Shown here: positions 7,816 to 14,472 of the stretch, one piece after another
Numbering within the stretch: position 1 is the first letter of the stretch
Layout of the letters: each line of letters begins with the position of its first letter
Assembly: GCA_023259875.1 (NCBI GenBank)
Contig: JALRFL010000117.1
Span: forward strand, 1 to 22,858
Direction: 5' to 3'
Length of the DNA: 22,858 nucleotides
Origin: Alphaproteobacteria bacterium
GTDB taxonomy: Bacteria; Pseudomonadota; Alphaproteobacteria; Puniceispirillales; UBA1172
Notes under the pieces: generated by a model
What the model saw: only the letters and a program-made list of their open reading frames with translations
Databases searched by the model: none
What the model was told of the DNA's origin: nothing
Translations under genes and position numbers: made by a program

Positions 7816-7950
7816 GTTGCCCTCACTAATCGTTAATCCGCATGTTTAACACATTGCTGCTTTGGTAATGATTGCCTCTTTCTTTGTACCAGATTTTAAG
7901 GCAGATTTAAGCCATATAAAGTTTGTTGAGGAATAAATAGGAAGAAAAAT

Positions 7951-8397
7951 ATGTCAGATGTAACAATTCGCGCGGCTAGGGATGATGATTTTGACCAATG
8001 GGTGCGTCTATATCATGGTTACGCCGAACATTATAAGGTGACTTTAACCCAAGCCATCATTTCTAACACATGGGGATGGGTGATGGATGCTTCGCATCCC
8101 GTCACAGGTTTGGTGGCTGAAAGGGATGGAACCCTGGTCGGTTTGGCACATATTCGGGCCATGCCTAGCCCCTTGCGAGGCCAGTATGTGGGGTTTCTGG
8201 ATGATCTGTTTGTTGACCCTGATCAACGCGGTGCTGGTGTGGTTGATGCCCTTTTTGACCATATTAACGCCATGGGGAAAGCGCAAGGCTGGGGGGTTAT
8301 TCGCTGGATTACCCGCGACAACAATTACCGCGCGCGTGGGGTCTATGATAAAGTGGCAAGCAAGACGGACTGGAACCTCTACGAGATGCCTTGCTGA
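7951..8397 (+). CDS. GNAT-family N-acetyltransferase
   Basis: A 148-residue single-domain GNAT protein that transfers an acetyl group from acetyl-CoA to an amine. The acetyl-CoA pyrophosphate-binding motif A is visible as VDPDQRGAGVVDAL (DQRGAGV at residues 91-97), preceded by the beta-4 strand FLDDLFVDP. The C-terminal NNYRARGVYDK stretch is the usual motif B region. Start ATG 7951 is preceded by AGGAAG. The 135-nt divergent spacer to the carbonic anhydrase gene holds the start regions of both and no strong palindrome. Its stop codon is directly adjacent to the stop of the convergent DUF1028 gene, leaving no room for a terminator. Acceptor substrate is unknown. Confidence 0.88.
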   Translation: MSDVTIRAARDDDFDQWVRLYHGYAEHYKVTLTQAIISNTWGWVMDASHPVTGLVAERDGTLVGLAHIRAMPSPLRGQYVGFLDDLFVDPDQRGAGVVDALFDHINAMGKAQGWGVIRWITRDNNYRARGVYDKVASKTDWNLYEMPC

Positions 8398-9075
8398 TTA
8401 TTCATCGCCGGGCACACCATAACTAGGCGCGGATGAAGGATTGATCGCCCGGGTCAGGTAATCATTCATCTGCGGTTCATACTGTTTCCATAACGCCAGC
8501 ATAGCTTGACCGGGGCAATCATCTGTCCAGTCAATGCGCAGATCAACAAGTGGCCAAGGCCGTTCATGAGCGACAATCAACGCGGCAGAATGGGTGGGGC
8601 CTTCTTCACCGCCAGCATCTAGCGCGGCGATGAGCGCACGTGTTAGCCGTTCGGCTAAATGCAGTTCCGTGCCATTCTCAAAGGCGTTGGTCATGGCTGA
8701 AATAACCTCAACCCGCGATAATAAATTCCCTGCGCCAACACAATCTTTACCTTGATTGGTGGCGTTGTTGCCTAGAATATTACCACCGGTAAAAACCCCT
8801 GTTCCGCCTTGCAAATCGACGGCCGCCACTTGGCGATAATCTGCATGGGGGCGATCTTTCATCGTTGCGGCAATCGCCGCCTCGGCGCTATGGCCATCAG
8901 CCATGCGTGCTAAGACTTCAGGCCCAATGGTAGGGTCGGTGACATTCTGGGTGGTCACCGCGCCTGCCCCTGCCAGCGCATAGGGGCATCTGCTGCCAAC
9001 CGCGATGCTTGATGTGGTGATGGCTACCCCAGCCATGTTTGTTTTGGCACAGCGTCCGACGATGGCAATAGTCAT
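8398..9075 (-). CDS. DUF1028 family protein (putative Ntn-type hydrolase fold)
   Basis: A 225-residue protein of the DUF1028 family, recognised by the N-terminal pattern MTIAIVGR...GVAITTSSIAVGSRCPYA and the middle block FTGGNILGNNATNQGKDCVGAGN. The function is not established. I recall the family being grouped with N-terminal-nucleophile hydrolases; Thr2, exposed after Met removal, would be the candidate nucleophile. The C-terminal third carries the family's LRIDW and a tail rich in Tyr and Pro. The start has GAGAGGA about 8 nt upstream and sits 12 nt after the stop of the Rieske oxygenase gene, so it is the last gene of the minus-strand block. Conserved company with Rid proteins and amidohydrolases in catabolic clusters suggests hydrolysis of an amide or cyclic intermediate; this is inference. 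Confidence 0.85.
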   Translation of the reverse strand: MTIAIVGRCAKTNMAGVAITTSSIAVGSRCPYALAGAGAVTTQNVTDPTIGPEVLARMADGHSAEAAIAATMKDRPHADYRQVAAVDLQGGTGVFTGGNILGNNATNQGKDCVGAGNLLSRVEVISAMTNAFENGTELHLAERLTRALIAALDAGGEEGPTHSAALIVAHERPWPLVDLRIDWTDDCPGQAMLALWKQYEPQMNDYLTRAINPSSAPSYGVPGDE

Positions 9076-9087
9076 TGGATTTCCTCT

Positions 9088-10221
9088 CTATGTATGGCAC
9101 AAGCGGCCAGCAAGATAGGCCGTGAACTCATGATTTTCGCGCTCCAGCCAGCTTAATGGGCCAGAAGTGGATAATGGGGCTTTAGCCCCTTTGAAGATGC
9201 CTTCAACAACAAAGCGGTCTTCTTCTTGGACATCATCCAGAAACACTTTGGCCTTGGCAATATATTCGTCTTGATTGTCAACATTCTCTAACACTTCAGG
9301 TGCCATAGCGGCACCATAGCGAATGTGAACATGATCGGTTCCATCAGGCAAGAGGGAAAGATACCAAAGATGATCTGGTGCTAGCACATACATATGTGAT
9401 GGAAACACAGTTGGCATAATTGATGTGCTGCGCCATTTGCCTTCCAGCGAGGTGTTGGATGGGTGCGCTGTTCCGACGGGTGCGGACCCTTTTTTGGTAA
9501 AATACTGATAGGTGAAATGCTCAAAACGGCCGCGATCATCAAACTCTGTATCCATCAGATTGAAATGCGCGCCAACCGTCCCCTGATGCGCAACCGGCAG
9601 ATGATAACCTTCCATGAAGTTTTCTGTCAGGCATTTCCAGTTGGTGTTCCAGCGATGTTCTTCTTCAAAAATGCTGACATAATGTTCCATGTTATAGGGG
9701 GCAAGCAATTCGGTTAATGGCGCGAGGCATTCATGAACCGGTTTTGCCTCCGGATCAAGATTGACATAAATCCAGCCGAGATAATCTTCGCATCTGGCTT
9801 GGGGTAAACGCATCTTGGATTTATCAAAACACGCGGTTTTATCCATATATGCCGCGCTTACCAATTGCCCATCAGGGCGATAAGTCCAAGCATGATAGGG
9901 ACAGGTAAAGCGTTTGGCGTTGCCGCGCCCCTTTGCCAGAATCATCATCCGGTGAAGGCAGATATTTGACATGGCGGTGATCTTTTGATCTTTGCCCCGA
10001 ATAACAATCAGCGGCTGATCCGCGATCTCAACTGTCATATAATCGCCTTCGTTAGGTAAACTGTCGGCGCGACCAACACAGATCCATTCTTTCATGAAAA
10101 TATGTTCATATTCATGTTTAAGCACTTCGGGCTCGGTGTAAATCTGCTTTGGCATGGCCGTTGCCATTTCCAACGGAGCAGAGGCAAGTTGGTCAAGTTG
10201 TTTTAGCCATTGGGATAACAT
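9088..10221 (-). CDS. Rieske non-heme iron oxygenase, alpha subunit (possible quaternary-amine demethylase type)
   Basis: A 377-residue terminal oxygenase. The Rieske [2Fe-2S] ligands are Cys88, His90, Cys107 and His110 (ICLH...CPYHAWTY). The mononuclear iron site is ENFMEGYHLPVAH with His207 and His212; the third ligand is probably a carboxylate in EEDR near 333-335. The residue three before His207, the inter-subunit electron bridge, is Glu204, where most ring-hydroxylating oxygenases have Asp; Glu is known there in carnitine monooxygenase CntA. I chose ATG 10221 because the longer frame (Met at 10299) would overlap the Rid gene by 68 nt and adds an Arg-rich non-family leader; AGGG lies about 10 nt upstream. 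Only 10 nt separate it from the Rid gene. No reductase or ferredoxin is in the window. Substrate may be an N-methylated or quaternary amine; not proven. Confidence 0.87.
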   Translation of the reverse strand: MLSQWLKQLDQLASAPLEMATAMPKQIYTEPEVLKHEYEHIFMKEWICVGRADSLPNEGDYMTVEIADQPLIVIRGKDQKITAMSNICLHRMMILAKGRGNAKRFTCPYHAWTYRPDGQLVSAAYMDKTACFDKSKMRLPQARCEDYLGWIYVNLDPEAKPVHECLAPLTELLAPYNMEHYVSIFEEEHRWNTNWKCLTENFMEGYHLPVAHQGTVGAHFNLMDTEFDDRGRFEHFTYQYFTKKGSAPVGTAHPSNTSLEGKWRSTSIMPTVFPSHMYVLAPDHLWYLSLLPDGTDHVHIRYGAAMAPEVLENVDNQDEYIAKAKVFLDDVQEEDRFVVEGIFKGAKAPLSTSGPLSWLERENHEFTAYLAGRLCHT

Positions 10222-10231
10222 GATGGTCGCC

Positions 10232-10648
10232 CTAATCAGGAATAACGGCGGTGACCTCGATCTCAACCACCCATTCAGGACGCGCCAATGCCGGAACAAC
10301 CAATCCGGTGGAACATGGGAAAACCCCTTTTAACCATTTCCCCATTTCCTGATAAACCGCCTCGCGGTAACGAATATCGGTAACATAAACGACAATGCGG
10401 CAAATGCTTTCCATGGTCGTACCTGCTTCTTCAAGCAGCATCTTGATATTTTCCATTGTCTTAGCGGTCTGCTTGCCAGCATCTGCGGCATGAAGGCTTT
10501 CGCGTGTGTCCAAATCTTGCGACACCTGTCCGCGCAAAAACACCATAGTGCCTTTGGCGACAACGCCTTGACTCAGATCGTTATCAAGGTTTTGTTCAGG
10601 ATAGGTTTCTTTTGTATTGAAGGGGCGGATGCGCTTGTGCATGACCAT
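10232..10648 (-). CDS. Rid/YjgF/YER057c family protein lacking the catalytic Arg
   Basis: A 138-residue single-domain Rid-family protein; relatives form trimers and RidA hydrolyses reactive enamines and imines made by PLP enzymes and amino-acid oxidases. The fold signature is clear: VFLRGQVSQD, then QTAKTMENIKMLLEEAG, and the C-terminal ALARPEWVVEIEVTAVIP. The segment that in RidA reads P-A-R-x-x-V is PCSTGLVV here, so the Arg that binds the substrate carboxylate is replaced by Ser (alignment by eye to the following ALARPE block). That places it with the Arg-lacking Rid subfamilies, and it probably does not deaminate 2-aminoacrylate. It starts 75 nt after the unrecognised membrane protein gene and lies just upstream of the Rieske oxygenase gene. 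ATG 10642 is an alternative start. Confidence 0.85.
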   Translation of the reverse strand: MVMHKRIRPFNTKETYPEQNLDNDLSQGVVAKGTMVFLRGQVSQDLDTRESLHAADAGKQTAKTMENIKMLLEEAGTTMESICRIVVYVTDIRYREAVYQEMGKWLKGVFPCSTGLVVPALARPEWVVEIEVTAVIPD

Positions 10649-10723
10649 TGGATTTCTCGCTTTTTATGATGGTTAAGTCTACAACCATTGAACGAAAAAG
10701 CCAAAAGATGTCAAGCCATTATG

Positions 10724-11938
10724 CTACCAATTCCGACAAGCATCCAGATTGCTGGTGGCGCGAGCGAACCCTCCATAATGCTCGGCTGAACCATAGCGGC
10801 TTTCAAAGCGCGCTTTCATTTGGTCAATCATAGCAGGGTTGAAATCCGCGCGCAGAGGGTTGTTTAGCAACTGGATCATCATCATTTCATTCATAGGCTT
10901 TGTGCTGATATCCAACGCGCCAATTAAACAAGTATAGTATTCAGGCAGGTTAATGCCCTTTTCCCACATCCGGTTTGAAAAATCTTGAACCGATGTGATG
11001 CCGAGAGGGCGAGCCATGCCCATTTCAATATGCGAATACACCGCGCGTTCATTATCATTCAGAAAGGCATCTGTATCTGGCAAAAGTGAGGCAGGTTGCG
11101 ATGTTGTGCTTCCAAAGCCAAAAAGGATATAGCCAATGCCAAGCGCGATAATCATTAAGGTAACACCTAGAAAACGCCTCCGCCGTGGCCGAGCATGTGA
11201 TGCTGATGTTCGCTGATAAATCATCTTGGCATCAGGGGTGTGACGATCTTGGGATGCTTTGCCAGTTTCGGCCGGTGTGACCATGCGATCCAGCGTCATG
11301 ATATCGTCTTCGCCTGAGGTCTGGTGAGCCGTGATCTGGCTTTGTGTGGTTTCACGAACAGCCTGTTCGGTTTGGCTTAAGGCTTTTTGATCTTCTTCTT
11401 GGTGGATCAACCGACCAACCGATCGGTTGAGGGTTAGGATCATGTCTTGGGTTTTCTTCAGCCGGCTTTCTAAGATTTCCATCCTTAGCACCAGTTGATC
11501 AACCTGCCCCTTGGCGGCGAGGGTTTCAAAATGATCATCATCCAAAGCAGATAAGGCGGCGGAAAGATTGCTGGCGATCCGTGATGAGGCATCATGGGCA
11601 GTGGTGTCAGTCTCAAGATCAGTTTCTACCTCAACTTCAACTTTGGGGCGTTGTGTGGGATGATCTTTTGTCAACACTTCTGTTTCAGCTTCTAATACTA
11701 GAATGCTATCATCATCATGTTCCGCTGGTGGTTGTGCGGCATCGGGGGATGATGGCTCAAGCTTGGAGGAAACTTTATCCGCTTTATGCGCGGGTTCTTC
11801 CGCGTCTTTAGCCGCTGGCACCTCAGCAAACGAAGTGGCTTGGGCAGGTGTCTCAATCCGCTCGCGCAACGAACGGATGCGATCAATCAAATCTGCGGTA
11901 TCCATATCAAACTTTTTCACACTACTAACACCAAACAT
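10724..11938 (-). CDS. Unrecognised single-pass membrane protein with coiled-coil-like region
   Basis: A 404-residue protein I do not recognise. Layout: residues 1-30 include a charged helix (DTADLIDRIRSLRERIE); 31-115 are low-complexity, acidic and rich in Ala, Glu, Asp, Thr and Pro, probably disordered; 120-200 are helical with heptad-like character (VLRMEILESRLKK); 250-255 are basic (RPRRRR) just before one membrane helix at about 256-276. The 130-residue C-terminal domain has two Cys (337, 401) that could form a disulphide if periplasmic. The positive-inside rule puts the N-terminal part in the cytoplasm. It lies within the minus-strand catabolic block, 66 nt after the M20 gene and 75 nt before the Rid gene, but its spacing is looser and it may have its own promoter. 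Met12 (11905) is an equally plausible start. No function is claimed. Confidence 0.75.
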   Translation of the reverse strand: MFGVSSVKKFDMDTADLIDRIRSLRERIETPAQATSFAEVPAAKDAEEPAHKADKVSSKLEPSSPDAAQPPAEHDDDSILVLEAETEVLTKDHPTQRPKVEVEVETDLETDTTAHDASSRIASNLSAALSALDDDHFETLAAKGQVDQLVLRMEILESRLKKTQDMILTLNRSVGRLIHQEEDQKALSQTEQAVRETTQSQITAHQTSGEDDIMTLDRMVTPAETGKASQDRHTPDAKMIYQRTSASHARPRRRRFLGVTLMIIALGIGYILFGFGSTTSQPASLLPDTDAFLNDNERAVYSHIEMGMARPLGITSVQDFSNRMWEKGINLPEYYTCLIGALDISTKPMNEMMMIQLLNNPLRADFNPAMIDQMKARFESRYGSAEHYGGFARATSNLDACRNW

Positions 11939-12004
11939 CCGCAGGGAATTCGGACGCTTATGATTAAACGACCAAACGCCAACTTCTATTAATCTGAGGC
12001 GGTA

Positions 12005-13177
12005 TTAGGCGCGTGCGTCCATGGTATCAGCCAGTTTATCAAGCATGGTCAGGCATTGATCCATTTGATCTGCTGACACATATTCATCGGCTTTATGAGC
12101 CTGTTCAATGGAACCGGGCCCGCAAATCACGCAATCCGTTCCCAGAGACTGAAATATACCGGCTTCGGTACAGAACGCGACAACGCCGCTGGAATTAGAA
12201 CCTGTTAATTCCTGTACTAATTGTCTTGCCTCATTTTCTGGCATGATATCAAATCCAGCCACTTCGGCAATGGCTTCGCTCCAAATCTTGGCATCAGGAT
12301 GAATCTTTTGCATCATCGGCAACAATTCATGCTGGCAATATTTTTCCAGATCAGCCTTAACTTGATCAGCATCAGAGGCTTGAACCGGTCGCATTTCCCA
12401 GTCTATCTGGGCTTTTTGAGCAATCACATTATGCGCAATTCCACTTTCAATCCGTCCAATATTAATTGTGGTATGAGGAGGATCAAAGGGGCTGTCCTTA
12501 GGCGGCGCAGATTTGAGCTTTTCGCGCCATTCCAGCAATCGGCTAACGAATCGCGTAGCATATTCGGCGGCATTTACCCCTAATTCCGGCGCTGACCCGT
12601 GTCCAGCCAGCCCGTGAATAAAGGTTGAATATTCATAACAGCCTTTATGCCCCTCAATCACGCGCATTTCGGTAGGCTCACCAATAATGGCAAGTCGTGG
12701 GGCTATCCCGTGCTTTTTTAGGGTTTCTGCTAAATGGCTAGCGCCAAGGCATCCTGTTTCTTCATCATAGGTAAAGGCAAAATGAACAGGTTCATGGACA
12801 GAGACTTCGGCAAAGCGATCTGCTAGCGCCAGACTGGCGGCGATAAAGCCCTTCATATCACAACTGCCGCGACCATAGATCAGCCCATCAGTTTCGGTCA
12901 ACTGAAACGGATCATAAGTCCAGTCTTGATCCGTCACAGGCACGACATCCGTATGACCAGACAACATAATGCCGCCGCTTGTCTGTGCGCCTAGGGTGGC
13001 AAACAAATTGGCTTTGTTACCGCATGGGCTCTCATCAATGATGATATGCGCCCCTTGCTGTTCAAGCCGTTCAGCCAGATAGGCAATCATGGCCTTATTG
13101 CTGTCTGATGATACCGTCTCAAAGCTAAGCAAATCGCCCAGCGTGCTCATCATTTGGTCAAAGGCATGATGTTTCAT
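12005..13177 (-). CDS. M20 family deacylase, ArgE/acetylornithine deacetylase type
   Basis: A 390-residue zinc-dependent amidohydrolase of the ArgE/DapE/M20 family. Metal-site residues are His75 in SGHTDVVP with Asp77, Asp107 in GRGSCDMKG, catalytic Glu139 and ligand Glu140 in TYDEETG, and Glu167 in IIGEPTE; the last ligand is the His in IEQAHKADEYV near the C-terminus. The dimerisation lid (HGLAGHGSAPE) is present. Length and order match ArgE. Its ATG overlaps the stop of the M24 hydrolase gene by ATGA, so it is translationally coupled to it. No arginine-biosynthesis gene is near. If the M24 enzyme opens ectoine or a related ring to an N-acyl diamino acid, this protein is well placed to remove the acyl group, the job done by DoeB (a different family) in known ectoine degradation. 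That role is inference. Confidence 0.88.
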   Translation of the reverse strand: MKHHAFDQMMSTLGDLLSFETVSSDSNKAMIAYLAERLEQQGAHIIIDESPCGNKANLFATLGAQTSGGIMLSGHTDVVPVTDQDWTYDPFQLTETDGLIYGRGSCDMKGFIAASLALADRFAEVSVHEPVHFAFTYDEETGCLGASHLAETLKKHGIAPRLAIIGEPTEMRVIEGHKGCYEYSTFIHGLAGHGSAPELGVNAAEYATRFVSRLLEWREKLKSAPPKDSPFDPPHTTINIGRIESGIAHNVIAQKAQIDWEMRPVQASDADQVKADLEKYCQHELLPMMQKIHPDAKIWSEAIAEVAGFDIMPENEARQLVQELTGSNSSGVVAFCTEAGIFQSLGTDCVICGPGSIEQAHKADEYVSADQMDQCLTMLDKLADTMDARA

Positions 13178-14358
13178 GGTTTTACCGTCAATTCGCGTGG
13201 CAGGTTGGTGAAAAGGGTTGGGCCACCACTTTCGCTGATGAGGATAGTTTCCGTGGTTTCAATCCCCCAGTCATCCATCCATAACCCCGGCATAAAATGA
13301 AAGGTCATGCCGGGTTCTAAGACGGTTTCGTCATTGGCGCGCAGAGAAATGGTTCTCTCACCCCAATCTGGTGGATAGGAAAGGCCAATAGGGTATCCAC
13401 AGCGTCCTGTGCGATCAATCCCGGCGCGCGCCAAGGATTCTGTTAGGGCATTGGCGATATCACAGGCGCGGTGGCCTGCAACCGCTTGCTCAAGCCCTTT
13501 TTCTAAACCTTCGGTTAAGGCTTTGGCCGCATCTAGGATATGTTGTGGGGCAGGGCCAAGATGCACCGTCCGACATAACGGCACATGATAACGTCGATAG
13601 CATCCAGACAATTCAAAAAAGGTAACTTCCCCTTTTTTCATAGGCTCCCCATTCCAGGTCAAATGCGCGGCGCTGGCATCTTTGCCTGATGGCAACATAG
13701 GCACAATCGCCGGATAATCCCCCCAGATATCATCAACGCCGCTGATCATGCTTTGATAAATCTCACTGACCAGTTGGTTTTTAGGCAATCCGGGTTCGGC
13801 GCGCTCAAGGGCAAGGGAAACGATTTTTTCAGATAGCTTGGCCGCCTTATGCATAAAGGCAATTTCCTCATCAGATTTCACGCCTCTTTGCCAATTCACC
13901 ACACCAGTCGCATCAACGATATTTGCCTGCCCTAGTGCCTTGACCAACACCTCATGCGCACGAGCCGAATAGTAATAATTTTCCATCTCAACGCCAATTC
14001 TTGCCTTGGCGTGACCAAGTTCGGTCAGCAAATGGGCCAAATCATCCATCGCGTGCTGGGTGGTCGACATGACATAATCATCAGAATAAGAATGCACATG
14101 ATCATTATCCATCCACACGGTCCGATAGGCACCATTCCCATCCATCCGCCGCCCCCACCAACGCGGATCGTCATCATGGGTAACAATGACGGCCTGATGC
14201 ACATAGAATGACCAACCATCATACCCTGTCAGCCATGCCTGATTGGATGGATCTGTTGCAATAATGACATCTAGCCCTTTTTCTTCCATCGCTTTACGGG
14301 TTTTTGCCAAACGGCGCTGATATTCTTTTTGGCTGAAAGGGGCGTGTTCAATGGCCAT
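13174..14358 (-). CDS. doeA: Ectoine hydrolase DoeA/EutD-like protein (M24 creatinase/aminopeptidase-P fold)
   Basis: A 394-residue pita-bread-fold protein closely resembling, from memory, Halomonas DoeA, which opens the ectoine ring to N-acetyl-2,4-diaminobutyrate. Shared blocks run the whole length: TDPSNQAWLTGYDGWSFYVH (36-54), GDYPAIVPMLPSGK (213-226), GYPIGLSYPPDWGER (321-335) and FHFMPGLWMDDWG. As in creatinase, the metal ligands of true M24 peptidases are mostly gone (FFELSG, YHVPLCRT, GYPIG and FMPGLW replace the Asp, Asp, His and Glu sites), while His232 stands where creatinase has its catalytic His. So this is a C-N hydrolase of a small compound, not a peptidase. AAGGAG (14368-14373) lies 9 nt upstream of ATG 14358. 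It heads the minus-strand block and overlaps the M20 gene by 4 nt. DoeA identity is likely, but a related cyclic or guanidino substrate remains possible. Confidence 0.85.
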   Translation of the reverse strand: MAIEHAPFSQKEYQRRLAKTRKAMEEKGLDVIIATDPSNQAWLTGYDGWSFYVHQAVIVTHDDDPRWWGRRMDGNGAYRTVWMDNDHVHSYSDDYVMSTTQHAMDDLAHLLTELGHAKARIGVEMENYYYSARAHEVLVKALGQANIVDATGVVNWQRGVKSDEEIAFMHKAAKLSEKIVSLALERAEPGLPKNQLVSEIYQSMISGVDDIWGDYPAIVPMLPSGKDASAAHLTWNGEPMKKGEVTFFELSGCYRRYHVPLCRTVHLGPAPQHILDAAKALTEGLEKGLEQAVAGHRACDIANALTESLARAGIDRTGRCGYPIGLSYPPDWGERTISLRANDETVLEPGMTFHFMPGLWMDDWGIETTETILISESGGPTLFTNLPRELTVKP

Positions 14359-14398
14359 GATGAAGGCTCCTTATGTCGAAACTACATTATTGATAGCA

Positions 14399-14461
14399 TG
14401 ATCAGGATTGCATTTCCAACAACAGATACTAAGGTTATAAACATATATGGAAATAGGATCA
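14399..14461. promoter_or_regulatory. Divergent promoter region with inverted repeat between doeA-like and eutB-like genes
   Basis: ATTTCCA (14412-14418) and TGGAAAT (14448-14454) form perfect 7-bp arms. Flanking TGATC (14399-14403) and GATCA (14457-14461) form a second, outer pair with unequal spacing. The element lies in the 114-nt spacer between divergent genes, where a shared operator would be expected. No regulator gene is present to match it to, and no confident -35/-10 pair was identified. Confidence 0.35.
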
Positions 14462-14472
14462 GAGCGAATGTG

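Noticed and set aside
10222..10299. N-terminal extension of the Rieske oxygenase gene
   Set aside because: It overlaps the Rid coding sequence and reads as an Arg-rich leader with no family similarity; ATG 10221 has an AGGG site and gives a normal length.
14329..14472. N-terminal extension of the EutB-like gene
   Set aside because: It overlaps the divergent hydrolase start and the promoter region; the extra 48 residues do not look like the family.
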